From: Paratinospora sagittata | Taxonomy: Eukaryota > Streptophyta > Magnoliopsida > Ranunculales > Menispermaceae | Direction: 5' to 3' | Length of the DNA stretch: 64,000 nt | NCBI GenBank assembly: GCA_035771175.1 | Contig: CM069600.1 | Coordinates: 339,501 to 403,500, forward strand | In this document: piece after piece, positions 1 through 13,800 of the stretch | How the letters are laid out: each line of letters opens with the position of its first letter | How positions within the stretch are numbered: position 1 is the stretch's first letter | The notes under the pieces: generated by a model | What the model saw: only the letters and a program-made list of their open reading frames with translations | Told to the model about the DNA's origin: nothing | Database searches by the model: none | Position numbers and translations under genes: made by a program

Positions 1-213
1 ACTAAACACCTTTTTTTTGGGGGGTTGGATTGGATATTTTTGTATAGATGAATCCTTGCCTGCTGTGTTTTACTTTACTGCTACTTGGTGTGGGCCATGT
101 GAGATTTTCTAGAACTCTTATCCTGATAATTTTGGATTCATTTATATTTAAGCTGAATGGGGGCTAACCTGTTTTCATATTTAATGCATTGCTTATCTGA
201 AAATCCTTTGTAG

Positions 214-1317
214 GCAAATTAATATCCCCTGTCATTGAAGATTTGAGCAGGAAATACCCACAAGTAACAACGTACAAGATCGATGTTGATCAAGTAAGAA
301 GTGCTTGGTGCTATTGAGTTATACCCTTTTCCCAATAGCTTCATTTCTTGTATTATAACTACTTATATGAAAAAGTCATCCTTGGAGTTGGGGGATTCTC
401 CCTTCTTCAAGTCATGTTGAGCTCAGGATTTTAGAGGATCACTTTAAGCACAACTTTAGAGTTTAGATGAAGGGTCTTTTGTACTTATGGTCAAATTTTT
501 AAGGATTAAAAGGTACATTGATCGAGTCCTTGCTAATTAAAAGTTTGTTGGTTGATATCGGGTCCTCTTGTGCTCGACCTACTTGGAATTTTTATTTTAT
601 TTTTTGTGCTTCTTTGCATCTCAATTTGATAATAACTTTCTGATATATTATCCCTTTTCGTCACTGCTGGAAAATATGTTTATTTTAGAATTGCATAACT
701 ATGGCGCAATACACATGCTTATATTTCCTATATGTTGAAGCCATGTCCCTTGCTATGCATTCTTCAAATTTAATCATGTGGTAGAAAAAGAGAAAGTTTA
801 ATACCAAGAGTTACTCCGTGAACTAAATAAAAAATGACACATCAAGTCAGGTAAAGGCTCAAATGTTCATTGTAATCTCTGTAATTCTATTTCAGTATTC
901 CTTTTGAGAAATGAGTATGCCTTTGCAATTAATAGTAGGTTTAGTGGAACTTACTTCAAATGTTCTGCTTGCAGGAGGGGCTCGCGGACGTATTAAGTGA
1001 CTTAAAGATTTACTCTGTGGTAACAACTGACCTCAATTTAATTTTTGAATAGTTCTAGAATTCTTTTTGGTATACATCTTTTCTTTGTTTTTCATAAGAA
1101 AGAGAATATTGCATTAAGCTCTTCACTTCTTCAATAATGATTGACTTTGTCCCATTTTCTTTTCTGTTCGGGTATTAGCCGTCCCTTTAATACTATGTTT
1201 ATGGGTCTTTCACTGCAGCCGACTCTCCACTTTTTCAACAATGGGACAAAAGTTTCTGAAGTAGTTGGTGCTGATGTTATGCGCTTGAAGCAGACCATGG
1301 AAAACCTTTACAAGTAG
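214..1317 (+). CDS. TRXO: Thioredoxin O-type protein, last three exons (5' part outside window)
   Basis: Three exons at 214-293, 975-1019 and 1219-1317 (TAG stop 1315-1317) join in frame with GT-AG introns. The first visible exon begins with the last two bases of a split Cys codon followed by Lys-Leu-Ile-Ser-Pro-Val, which places it directly after a WCGPC redox centre; only the second active-site Cys is partly visible. Downstream come a TTYKIDVDQ-type strand, the conserved cis-Pro strand VPTLHFF, and a C-terminal VVGADV...LYK helix. This matches plant thioredoxin O, a mitochondrial disulfide reductase acting in NADPH-thioredoxin reductase relays (family knowledge). The transit peptide and WCGP half lie left of the window, so the O-type call rests on C-terminal similarity. 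A spliced 3' UTR exon may start after the AG near 2320. A long poly-T (about 1367-1397) lies just behind the stop. Confidence 0.85.
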
Positions 1318-1365
1318 ACATGTAAGAGATCACTTATCTATTATTATTGCTGTTGATTTTCTTCT

Positions 1366-1402
<37 letters not shown>

Positions 1403-3222
1403 AAGCCTGTATGGCTGAAATCTATAATCTCTTGAAGAAATTGGTCTTTTGGTTGAAACTGAAATGATTAACTCATTTTATTTAACTTCTAACCTCCCTT
1501 TCCTTGAGTTTAGAATATCAGAATAAGAACTCATTGGGCAAATCACCAAAGACTGTTGTCACGAAAGATTTTCCCTATATCCATTTTTCACATGGAGTTT
1601 GTTTACAAGGCTCATGTGAAGATGAATCAAGGCTGTATGTAGATTTATCTTGGACTGATTCCTGCTGAGGCCAAATCTCAATGACGAGGATATTATTCAT
1701 ACCAAACACTTCATTCAACACCATCCATATATTATGTTGGCTACTTGGCTTGCTTAAAACTTATGAGTCAACTCAGCTAAGCATTTTATCTATTACGTAG
1801 GGCCAGCTACGTTGATTTGCTTCCTTCACACTATTTTATAAGGTTTGTATTTTCAATTATATTATAAGTGACTTCATCTTTCTTTAATTTTGTCTAGTCA
1901 TGTTTATTTTGAGTCTTCCTCTGTTGTTACCTGTAATAGTTAATACAACACACATTATAAGTACCGTGGTTGGTCCAATAACTGTCCTAAAAAAAAGTTA
2001 CCTTTTGAGCTTTGATGCTTGTCAAGTGTCTAAATTTTACCCTTTAAACTTTTATCATTTTAGTTATTTTATTTTTGAGAATCAAGGGTATCCAAGCTTC
2101 GACCAACTAATCCCTTGGGCATAAGAGACGCCCCCAGTAGCCATCCAAGTCCCATACTTAGCATTAGGCCTTCTCCCTAGCAGAGGTGAGATTTGATTCA
2201 AGGACTTATGGGGTTAGAGTTGGTCCTAGTAAAGTTTCACCATTTAATTACCCTTGAATGGTAAAATGCTTGCACTTGCACCAGTTTGGTTTCTCATACT
2301 AGTCTGATCCATGTTGCAGGTCAATCTAATGTATCACTGGCAGAAATGGACGCTGCTGCTTTTACTTCCGGCTGAGCATAAATTTTGTTGCTGTCATGCA
2401 ATGAGGGCATAGATTGTGAGATTGTGTGTGTGTGTGTGGGTGAAATACACATTTGTGTCTTTGAATCTTTTGAGGTAGTTAGGAGTATGGATGGCATATT
2501 AAAAATAGAAGGCAGTTCTACTACATTTTGGTTTTACTAACAATAGAGCACCTTTGCCAGAAGCTGTTATATTTACTTTCTGTCCAACTACTGATTTTTG
2601 TAATAGCAGAGTGATACACTAGTCTGGAGTTTTGATTATAATTGATGAATGCTATATGGATGACTATAAATCAAGATTTTATTGTTCAATACAATAATTG
2701 GTGAATTCAATATCATTCTATTAGTAACTTGAACATTGATCTTCCTCAAATTACAAACTAAGATTTTAATCAAGGAAGGTTAATGATGTACAATCATTAG
2801 TGTCTCACACATCGATAAACATTTTGCATAAGTTAAATCTACAAAAATATATACCCTGAATAACATATCTCTTACACAACTCTACAATTGGGTCAACCAA
2901 TCTGTTAGAGGGTAATACATTAGTAACTTGAACATGGATGCTAAAGTACAATTTCTCCTTGAGAGAAGCAGACCAGTTCCTTGGGACTCAATTTTGAGAC
3001 CAAGAGAATCAAGAGAAGCAGACCAGTTCCTTGGGACTCAATTTTGAGACCAAGAGAATCGTATAATTCAATAGTAAGGATTCAGAAACTAACTCCAGCT
3101 CCATCTTTCAATGCCCTTTTCAACACTTTGCGAAATAAGATCGCGAGCTACTCAATGGCAATGTGAACAAAATGCCAAGGTTGAGAAATTAATCCATGGT
3201 GCATGTCCAATGATCTTCTTGT
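1318..3222. other. Gap between thioredoxin and methyltransferase 3' ends
   Basis: The two flanking genes converge here, so the stretch should hold both 3' UTRs. It contains a poly-T run (about 1367-1397), a short (GT)n run near 2424-2438 and a tandem 50-bp duplication at 2961-3060. Open frames at 1900-2124 and 2981-3166 have no recognisable content and no coding support. I see no other gene. Confidence 0.6.
2961..3060. repeat. Tandem 50-bp duplication
   Basis: Bases 2961-3010 and 3011-3060 are direct copies of a 50-bp unit with one difference (G at 2961, A at 3011). Near identity implies a recent duplication. It lies just downstream of the methyltransferase stop codon. Confidence 0.95.
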
Positions 3223-6200
3223 TCACAGTACTCGAAGCAAGACATTTGAAAGGTACGCACCTTCAGGGTAGGATGGATCAATAGGATGATCACAAGCTGC
3301 GCCACATTGCCTCAGAACTGTTATTTTTCTACCCACCATTGAAGCAGCTCCCTGAACATAAAATGAGGCAAAAATCATCAGACCAATTCTTGTAGCAATC
3401 TCACTTTACTAGATAAATAGACATCATTGAGATGGCAAAAGAAATGGATAGAAGAGAATCCTAAGAACCCATTTGGTTTGCAATTTGAAAATGGTTTTCT
3501 GTACCCGAAACTTGAGAAAATGAAAAACGCGTTTGGTTGATTGAATCACAAAATAGTTTCCAAAATTTTACTTGGAAAATGGGTTATTTCGAGAAAATGA
3601 TGAAAAGTTGTTTTTTGAATTTCCACTTTTGAGTTGTATAATAGCTTTTTAAATCACAAACCGAACTCAACCTAAACATTCTTACAATGAAATTCTCATT
3701 CTCAAAACTCCACAGCTGCACAGCCAAATACAGTGGCAGAAATGAAAGGTGAATAAAAATGTAATCTTACCACAGCTCAATACTACTAATTCTAGTTGTT
3801 GAGAATGAAGTGATTGCTGGAGCAAAGACAATATCAGACAAGGAAATTGCGAAAAAAACATGAGATTAAACTTCGCGATTCAAGAACACGGAAGAACATC
3901 TTTTAGCATTATGAACAGAAATTTATAGTGCAATCCATAACAAATATTGCAAATTCCCAAAAAGTTTTCCAAATCTCCTTAAAATTCATGTACAGACTGC
4001 TTGACCCAAGACACTCCACCTCCAAAAAAAGGGGGAATATTTTTTTAAATAAATTTATAAAAATTTGAAATTCACCATAAATGAATATTATTATGCCATG
4101 AGAACATTCAATGAAGAATTTAAAACAATCACTTGCCTGAAGAACGCGTAAGAACATTCCACTTTGGGTCATAGCTCCTGAACATGAACAAGTCATGAAA
4201 AGGCCACCTCTTTTTGTTAATTGCATGGCTAATGAATTCAAGTTTCTATACATTCCAGACGCACTTTGAAGAACCTGAATAAGAACACTGACCATATAAG
4301 TAGCTAAAAGAGCCATTGATTTATTATTATTACATGTATTTACTGAAACATCATTGTACTTGTTGAATATACTTTTGATACAGTCCTGATTTTGTTAAGC
4401 AATCTATTCCCTGCAAGGAAATATTCAAGCTACATAAGACTGCCAATTCCCAAGTTCTTAATCTGATAATTTAGATCATAAATTATGAGCTCCAATTCAA
4501 TTAGCAGAAAGTATAGAGATAAACAGGCACATTTGACTTGTCACCATTCTGTTGATTATGCGGGCTTTTGAGTTTATTCAATTGAAAAGTGAAATATTAA
4601 CTCTATACTCGTGTAAATATATCAATTTAAAAGCAAAGAAACATACACTCAAAGTTCATAGCATGTTCTACATGGAATGAATGAAACAGGGTTAGAGTAA
4701 TTATTAGATTAACAGTACTTCGCAATGAGGTCATTAATATTTCCATATGTTTATATGCTCAAAACATTATAATAGAATGCGACAGAATAACAATCTTAGA
4801 AGTCAGTTTCCCAGGGTCATGCACATCCTACATTTTCCGTTTTCCAACACCAAAGAAAATTCCTTCATCAAGAATTAATAAATTCCAATCGGATGAGGAT
4901 CATTAAGTGATTACAGATGCAAAGAAATCAAATTTTCATATAAATACCTTTTTATGCAAATAATTCAAATGTTCATCTAAGTTAGTTTTTTTTTTTTGGA
5001 TTTTGAATTGATAAAATAGATAGAGAAATAATTATTTGAAGAAAAAATTGTGAATTTTGTTATGAATTGACATAAATGATTAGGACCCTAAAAAAAGTTT
5101 AATATTGATAGGCATGGACTAACATATGTCAGCTTCAACTTCCATTCACATACATTTAGTAAACAGAGAAATTTAAAATCTTGATAGAAGCACTTTGGGA
5201 GTTAACAAACCAATACCAACAAAGAACAATAAACCAGAAATCAATTTGCATTGGAAAATCTTCTCAACAGTCAACATATGTAAGGATACCTTTCTACGAG
5301 GTGCAAATTTTGGGGGATCCAAAATGACCAAGTCCCATGCTTTATTTCCTGAAACAGCCTCTTTCATAAACTCAGTTGCATCTTCTCTCAAAAATGATAT
5401 TCTTCCTGGATCCAGGTGGTTAAGAAGGACATTTTCTTTTGCAAGCTCCAATGCAGGTATTGAGGTGTCAATGCCTGACAAATATATAATCCATAATAAG
5501 TACAGGAATACACATATTTTTGTATATTACATTTTTAGTAGTCATCATATTCATTTTTGAAATTTTTTATTTGTGAGCATGGGATAAAGAACCCACAAAC
5601 CAAATACACGGAACCACACTTTAAATGAGTTTTGCATATTAGGTTTCTCATGGTCAATATCTAAATATTTTTTCCCTTGTTTACTTAGATTGCATCCAAG
5701 AAAGCCTCATTTCATTTTTTCTTTGTTTGGATACTCCTTTCAATCAAAGGTGGTATTCTACATTTGATCAGTGGGGCTCAAGATACTTCCCTTTATAAGC
5801 TTGTTCCCAAAATTATAAGTAAAAAAACCATAATCTTCTAGATGTAAGAAATACAATAATGTCTAGAAAGGTTCTAAAATTCAAATTTTAGTTTCCTTCT
5901 ATTTTTTTTTACCAAGTTCCCTTTTCTTGGAGAAGTTTCTACCTTGGTAGGTTTCTATTTTAAAGTTGTATTCTAGATGAAAAGTTTCTCATTTTTATTA
6001 TTCAAAGTGAATAAAAGTATCTAAATAAAACTTTAACACCATTAGGAAGTGCTATGTTATTATAGATAACTTAAAAAACTTATTTTAAGAGTTATAGTAG
6101 GTTTCTAAGTTGTTTCAATAGAATTATCTATATAAAGAGGTCCAATTACGAGTTTTAGCATTCAATCATCAATTATCATTCTCTTTGAAAGCAAAAAATC

Positions 6201-9200
6201 AGTTTCTTAGTTCTTTGTTTTTATTTAATTTTCTTTGAATCCATTGATTCATATACGCTTCCAGTATGTTACTTCTTTATCAATATGAAAGCATAGTAGT
6301 GTTTGTATCAATATTCAGGCCTTTTACTGGCCTTGCTTAGAAGATTATAAAAGAGTAAGGAAATGATAACAGATCACTTTGAACTTCACATTGCTGCCAT
6401 TTGCACATTTTCAAATCATTCAAACGAAGAAACAATAGGACATCCAGTGAAAATCACTGAGTCAAAAATATCATATAAAATGAGAATTAAATCCAGAGGA
6501 GTTTAATTGAGCATAACCTGTTTGTAAAGATTTCAACTGATTTGTTTTGCTAGCTAACTTTATATCGGAGTAACAAAATTCATGGGAATTCTACAAGAAG
6601 AAGTAGCTGAATCATTCATTTGAACTTATGGGGGATCTCTTGTTGGTTTCCACAACATATATTGGCGCCAAATAAGTGTAGTTTCCTATATTTAACAATC
6701 CCAATATCTAGAATAATAATAAGCAAATAATTACTCATGGGTTTCTTTAAAATAATCTGAAGAAAGATGAGTAGGCATCAGATATATTTTTACCAATGAC
6801 ATTTTCTGCGCCAGCACATGCTGCATTTAGAGCAAAACCACCACTATAACAGCACACATCAAGAACATTCAGGCCCTTGGAAATTGAGGATATAAACTGA
6901 CGGTTTTCACGTTGGTCAGCATAAAATCCTGTCTTTTGACCCTCCAATGAGATAGCATATGAAATCCCATTTTCCATAACCTGGCAAATTTGCAATATGC
7001 ATAAGATCCATCAAGTATCTAGGACTAGGAGAAATTATATAAGTGCATCAGGTCAAAAAGATGATCGTATCATATGAAGTATAATAATTCATATTTAGAA
7101 AGGTAATTTGGCAAGCCATTACTACACAAAAATGGAGCATGTCCTATATGATATTGTTACAAAAGTAGCCATAATCAAAGTGTTAGTGCGAACCTTTCAC
7201 GTTAATATTAGAAAATGCACGAAACCGCTCTTACCAATTGGATGTGGATCCTGAAGACTGTAAAGAGAACTTTGAAACATGAAATCTTAAATCATATGAA
7301 AGGTGGTTCCTACCTTTACCCTTTCAAGAGAACATGATTGATGACAGTTCCTCGGATTTGGTACATCCAATCCTTCTTCTTTTAGCATATCAACAGATGG
7401 TCTCCAATTTATATGATTAATTCCAGTAATTTTACTGATGTATGACTCTATTTCTGGTTTATACTTCTCAACCCATGCAGCAGACGATGCTATCACAGCT
7501 AAATCTCCGAAAATATCGACAATTAAACCTGACAACCTGCATCCATGTAATGGAACTAAGGAAGTGTTTGTTAACTCTAGTTAGCCTCTGCTTACACTTT
7601 AAAATGAATCTCTATTTGTAATAGAGGTTTAAGCTCTGATAAAATAAGCCAAAATTCTTTGAGTATTTTTGTAGAGGTTATACCTTTACTTCAATTAGAG
7701 GTAGAAAAATAAAAATATTTAACAAAAAAAAAAAAATTATCCTCTACTTCATTTAGAGGTAGGAAGTAGAGTAACAAACACCACCTAATACAAAAAATAA
7801 GGAACAATTTGGATGGAGAAATTCAACATAAGTTTTAGAAGAGAAGAGAAGAGATTGATAAACCTCTATTATTGTCGTGGATTGTTAATAGGTCACTCTT
7901 TCTAATTGGTACATCTAGCTTTTCGTTGTATATAATATATAGATACTTATAAAAATAGATAGATTATATTTGGGTTCAACCACAGAAAATACAATCACTA
8001 ATAAAGAAACAAAAGCAAATTCACAAGGTTTGCTACCTGTCTCCTTCACTATTTACAAGGCGATAAGCATTTGTACATGTAGAAGGGAGCCCAATGCTCC
8101 TACGGAGCTCAATGGCTGCATCAATTCTAGTTTCAAGAAGCTTCTCCATGTTTAACACAGAGGATGGATCTCTGTACAAATTAAAAGCAATAAACTTCAC
8201 AAACTAAGAGAGTAAGTAAATTAGTTTCTTCCAGCTTAAGACACGTTAAATATAAAGCCTTGCATAGGAACATACCCTGCAGCCTCCTCTTCTAGCTGCA
8301 TGAGTCGAACACAAAACATAGAGAGAGAATTGTATAAGCCCCAACCAATGGGTTTCTCGGTTCCATCTGCCACCAACACGACATCTCCAGTTTTGGGTGG
8401 TGGTCTACCAATTATTCTATCAATTGCGCCACTGTACACCATTGGGCTTCCATCTCGAAATAGCTGTGTCTTCCCCTTTTTCAAGACAACCTTCGCGATA
8501 CCTTCAGAAACCAAATCCAACGAAAAAAAAATGCTCAACAAGATCCATTAAGTGTTCCATCGAATGTGGAAAATGGGTCAATTTAATTTTCACATTACAA
8601 TCTTTTGTTAATTGATTTCATTATGAATCTTGAAAACTTGAATTACCCTTACAATCTTGAATTCCCCTTATCTTTATTCATGCTTCAAATGCAAAAGTCA
8701 GGAGATGAGACAAGATACTTAATTAGTATAACAGAATTTAAAGAAATGAAAGAGTTAAAAACTTTCATTATTTCAAATAGTACAATGAAGAGAAAACACC
8801 CATTTACAAGCAGATGGACGAGAGTATCGTTTCAACATTACATATGCTGCTCCACAGTATTACTACTAGTACTACTATCTATAACATCGCCACTGAATAT
8901 TGTATTAATTTCTTTATTTTTTTTAAAGAAATTTCCAATTTAGAATTTAATTGAGACAATTTGGTGAACAGTAACTCCTTCGAATTTGTTTTGAAAAAAA
9001 GAAAAAAACCAGACATGTCAAAAGCTGGAATTAAACTGGGATTCTCAGAATAAACGAAAGTTTCTTTCTTTTTTCATTCTCTGCGTCTAGAGTTCCTTAT
9101 GCAATGACCCATTTATTTCCAAGATGATAAAAGAAAAAAAAAAAAATGTAGCATTTCGAGACAGAAAATCAGTAAGAACAACAATTTTCCATACTGCAAA

Positions 9201-9476
9201 CTTACAGGTACCCAAGTTGTAAAAACTGCAAAAATGGCTATAAGAAACAAAATCAAGAACTTTAAACATGATATTGGTAGATACCCATATGCCAAACAGA
9301 ACCCATTTCAGAGAGAAAAGCAAGAGAACTAATAAGTGTTCATAGAAAGTGAAGACAAAAGGAAAAGTACTAAAACCTTTGCGGCTTGAAGCGATTTCTT
9401 GAAGTGTTGTAGAAGCAGCAGCAGGAGAAGAGGGATAAGAGGAGAGTGACTTTATCAGGCGACCTGGAATCTGCAT
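3223..9476 (-). CDS. RlmI-like PUA/SAM-dependent rRNA methyltransferase, 440 aa
   Basis: Eight exons on the minus strand: 9476-9377, 8501-8276, 8171-8037, 7536-7314, 6980-6794, 5474-5290, 4274-4137 and 3351-3223. They sum to 1323 nt, and every junction is in phase. The N-terminus ([15 protein letters not shown], Ser/Arg-rich) looks like an organelle transit peptide. A PUA-type RNA-binding domain follows ([18 protein letters not shown]). The Rossmann fold then shows motif I ([16 protein letters not shown]), an acidic IDTS strand end, and the catalytic DPPKFAP motif IV. The C-terminus has [15 protein letters not shown] and a His-Pro-rich tail. The layout matches bacterial RlmI, which makes 5-methylcytosine in large-subunit rRNA; a plastid or mitochondrial rRNA substrate is inferred. 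I started at the ATG at 9476 because the longer frame upstream lacks an ATG. Intron 7 is GC-AG. Introns carry at least two MITEs. Confidence 0.93.
3470..3676. mobile_element. Degenerate MITE in methyltransferase intron 7
   Basis: The stretch shares its interior order (GGTTTTCTGTA, AAACNCGTTTGGTTG, TTTCCAAAATTT, AAAGTTGTTTT, TTTTGAGTTGTATAATAG) with the element at 62786-63030. Its ends (CCATTTGGTTTG and CAAACCGAACTCAACC) are weak inverted repeats. It is an old copy of that family; no target duplication is visible. Confidence 0.6.
7560..7785. mobile_element. Tourist-like MITE, TAA target duplication
   Basis: A 226-bp element begins GGAAGTGTTTGTTA and ends TAACAAACACCACC, giving 14-bp terminal inverted repeats with 12 matches. 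TAA flanks it at 7557-7559 and 7786-7788, the 3-bp TWA duplication of PIF/Harbinger (Tourist) elements. The interior is AT-rich with repeated AGAGGT/ACCTCT blocks that can fold. No coding capacity. It lies in the methyltransferase intron between the exons ending 8037 and starting 7536. A related copy is at 29243-29482. Confidence 0.8.
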
Positions 9477-10871
9477 ACTAGCCGTGCACAACAAAATGAA
9501 ATTGTACCTGGGCTTGCTTTTCTTCTTTATTTTCCATATGTATATATGTATATATACATATGGAAAGCTCTATCTTTTTTCTTTTCTTTTAATGATATAT
9601 TGAAGGTTTGTTGATATATATTTCAGCAAATTTTTAACCTTTTATTTATTTATTTATTTTTATTTTTTTGATTTTTTAAACAATGTTCTGCCTTTTGGAG
9701 GAAGACTTATAGCTCTCTTTGAGTAAGAGCGACTAAGGTAAAGTACCAGTTTCGATCTTGAAATCTTCATCCTTCAATCATTTTTAATGCAAACCTTCGA
9801 CCATTTATGTTACACAGTTGATTAAATTTTTAACTCATTTTATTGTTATATTAAACTACGTATTAAAGATTGTACTTAGCATAATTATGATACAAAAAAC
9901 ACTATATTTGGTTTACTTGCACACCCCTATAGGCTATAGCTCATTAGCTCTGCTCTGCAATGCATAATAATAAAAATAGAGCCATAAAGTGATATTAATT
10001 AATTAATTTGTTTCTTTATTTTTACTTTTTCACTTAATTAAATTTTGAGTTGGCATTTTTTTTAACATTTTTAAAAGAGAGCTAGATTTTAAACCAGTAA
10101 GAATCAAAGTTACGTATGTATCATACGCTGGCATGCCTACTACTAATAAACTCAAATGTATTAATTTTGAACGTATCATTAAATATTAAAAAAAAAACAT
10201 ATTATTATTTAACTCCCTTTCAGTTTGAGCTTTGGTAAATATAATAATGATAATAACATAGGTTCATAAAAATCAACGCACGCATTCAGTTATCATATAT
10301 ATAGGACTTGAAAATCCATCATGGCTACCAAGCATGTATGTATCAATAATATTCAAATAAATAAAACTCAAGATTACAATAATGATCAAAGAAGAATTGA
10401 GCTAAGTAAAATTAACAATAAAAACAGATCCTCCTGACAAGATGATCAATCAATAAATCATTAAATTACCCTAATCATCATCCACCAGAATGTCAATAAA
10501 AATAGAATTCAAACAACAAAACCAAAAGTGAGAAAAGAATTAAACATAAAGAGTTTGCATAATAAATAAAAAGCTAACAGTTTTCCCCATGTTCACAATA
10601 ACACATGCACATGTAGTAGCAGTAAAGTAGTAGTAGAAAGAAAACACTAAATAACGAAGAAAACTCAGGCAGCAGTTCTATCTACTACTTCCCTGCCAGA
10701 TCCAACGACACAAAACAAGAAAATTTGATAAAATCAAGGAAGAAAAACAAGCAAAAGAGGAAGGAAAACTGCAGTGCAGAGCGCACCCATATGCCTCCTC
10801 CTGTGCTGCTGCTTCTTCGAAGACCCCCACAACCACCAAATACCTCAAGAGATTGATAATAATTATATAAC
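9477..10871. other. Intergenic: methyltransferase promoter side and eEF2 3' side
   Basis: Both neighbours are on the minus strand, so this holds the methyltransferase promoter at its left and the eEF2 3' UTR at its right. At 9533-9564 two 14-bp arms (TCCATATGTATATA and its complement) flank a 4-bp centre; this could include a TATA element but is also simple AT-rich sequence. No other gene or element recognised. Confidence 0.5.
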
Positions 10872-13800
10872 TTATAGCCTGTCTTCGAATTCGGAGAGTG
10901 GGGTCATCTGTTCCTTCAAACCCTTCCTCTTACGAATAGTGGCCACCAGCTCAGCTGCCTGCGTTCCAGCCTCAAGTGGATCAGAGGACATCATATCCCA
11001 GTGATCAAACACACATTGTGGGAAGGCCTGGCCCGACGTTGCAGCTCTGAGCGTCCCGGAGAACCCAAACGACTCGACAACAGGCAGGTAGGCCTTGATG
11101 TTGTAAAGTGGGGTACCTGGCCTCTGCATTTCTTCGAACACGTGACCACGCTTTTGATTCAGAACACCGTAGATGCCACCAAGAGCCTGCTCTGGGGCCT
11201 GTATTTCGACAAGATAAACGGGTTCTAGCAACCTGGGTTTTGCGGTGATCTGAGATGCGTAGATGACCCTTCTAGCAGTAGGAATAATCTGACCACCACC
11301 TCTGTGAATGGCATCGGAGTGGAGAACGACATCACAAACCTCAAAGCAAATAGCCCTCATGTTCTCTTCAGCCAAAGCACCTTCTTTCGATGCCCACTGG
11401 AACCCAGCAACAACTGAATCCTTGATTTCATTCAGGTATTGGACTCCCTTACACATATCAACAACCATGTTAGGACCAGTGGTCTCAGGGCCAAAACACC
11501 AGATCTTCTTTGCAAGATCTTTGTCCCAGCCAAATTCTTCAGACAAGATCTTGGAACGAACTTTAGGGTCGTCCCTTGGGCCAATACGACCATCGTCTAT
11601 GGCCTCAGCAAGCCCTTCTTCCAATGGTCGTGCTTCCATATATAAACGATTATGCTTGTTTGGAGACTTGCTCATCACGGTTCGGCAAGACTTCTCAAGC
11701 ACTGTTTCCCTAAAAGACACAACTGGATCAGATTTATGAATTTCTGCACCGCCCATGAAATCTTCCTGCAAGTCCTTCAAGCAAATCTCCAGGTGAAGTT
11801 CTCCTGCACCAGCAATGATGTGTTCACCGGATTCCTCAATTGTGCACACAACCATAGGATCTGACTTGGCCAGACGTTTAAGACCTTCAACAAGCTTTGG
11901 AAGATCTGAGGCAACCTTACATTGAACAGCAACACGGACAACTGGGGAGACTGAAAACTTCATAGCTCGGATAGGATGGGCATCAGCTTCCTTTTCGCCT
12001 GTCAGGGTGGCATTCTTGGTAATAAACTGATCCAGACCAACCAAAGCAACAGTGTTACCACAGGGCACATCCTCAACTGATTCCTGCTTCTTCCCCATCC
12101 AAATAACAGTCCTTTGGACGCTCTTAACATACAAATCCTTCTTTTGGCCAGGGATATAGTTTGGTCCCATGATTCTAACCTTCATACCAGTTGAGACCTT
12201 GCCAGAGAAGACACGGCCAAAAGCAAAGAATCGACCCTTGTCAGATGCTGGAATCATCTTAGAAACATAGAGCATGAGTGGTCCTTCAGGATCACAATTC
12301 CTAATTGCATTAGCATACATGTCATCAAGAGGCCCCTCATACAAGTTCTCAACACGATACCTCTGAGCCTTAGAAGGAGAAGGAAGATGAAAGATCATCA
12401 TCTCCAAAAGTGCATTAGCAGCAGGAAGCCAATTCTGCATGACACGCTTCATCAATGCCTTCCCCATTAAATCTTTCTCATCTGTCTTCATGACTATGCC
12501 AAGCTTTTGCAACATAGGCCATAGCTTATCCTTCTGATCATTCATGCAAGTATTAATGATCTGTTTGATTGGTTCATAACAGAACTGAACAAAACCACGT
12601 TTACAGGTGGCAGAGCCAGTGTTCTTGCTAGTCCATTTTTTGGTAGCAGGGTCAAAGAAGTTCTCACCCCAGAGCCTCTCCATCATCTTTGACTCATCAA
12701 CTCCAAACTTGGATGCATACATCTTTGCAAAGTTCGTAAGAGTGAAAGCCCAACCATGCAAACCAGCAGAGAAGGCAACAGTTCCTTTCTCAGGATACAC
12801 TTGGACATCACCAAGAAGTGGATCTTCATATGTAGCCATAATAACATTGGCATTCTCAATAACTCGCTGGAATGTTTGGTAAGCCTCCTCTCCATCAACC
12901 TGGAGCTCAAGAAAGCACCGGTCCATCTTGTTGACAGTTAGGACAGGCCTGATCCTTTCACCAAGGGCTTGCCTAAGGACAGTTTCTGTCTGGACACAGA
13001 CACCCTCCACACAGTCAACCACCACAAGTGCACCATCAGTAATTCGAAGGGCAGCAGTGACCTCTGAGGAAAAGTCAACGTGCCCAGGACTATCAATAAG
13101 GTTGATGAGATATTCATTTCCTTTTCTTTCTCCCTTGTAGTTCTTGAGTTCCTCATCAGCCATCTCATAATAAAGAGATATTCCAGTTGATTTGATTGTA
13201 ATACCACGTTCTGCTTCATCTGCACGTGTATCTGTCATTCTAACATCTCCAGCAGCTTCCTGGGCAATGATACCAGCAGCAGCCACAAGAGAATCGGTAA
13301 GAGTAGATTTCCCTGTCAGACAAGCAGATAAGAGAAGCGCTCAGGTCAGCTCACCCAAAAAGATGATGCAAAAACATGTCAAAAACTAATACACGACGAC
13401 TCTAAATAACAAGACAATCAAAAGAACATAGATATGCCAATGAGACTATAATCCAGTATGACAACAGTTTATAGACATTTTTTCCAACATAGAGTGAAAC
13501 AGGGTGGTCCAAATATCAACAGCATCCAATCCATGACATTATTCATATTCATTTGACAAATTTCTACAACCTAGCAAAGTGATATTGTCTCTAAACTGTC
13601 AGGAAACCACCTAGACGAATGTCCTTGAGGCAAGTATTAACAAGTTGAAATTAACAAAGTTCTTAGAAAAATGCATCAATTTTCAAAAAACAATTTTCAA
13701 TTGGGAAGATAAGAAGCTCTGAAAATAAAGAGCGAGCATGTATGAACTGCATACCATGGTCGACATGTGCAATCACGGACATATTACGAATGTTATGTTT

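Noticed and set aside
3909..4316. 135-codon minus-strand frame as a separate gene
   Set aside because: Only its middle (4137-4274) is an exon of the methyltransferase; the rest is intron read-through past the GC donor.
9087..9494. Longer N-terminus for the methyltransferase
   Set aside because: The frame before 9476 has no ATG (TTG only), and sequence past 9377 is intron.
9533..9564. Palindrome as an operator or transposon end
   Set aside because: Mostly TA/CATATG simple sequence; such palindromes arise easily in AT-rich DNA.
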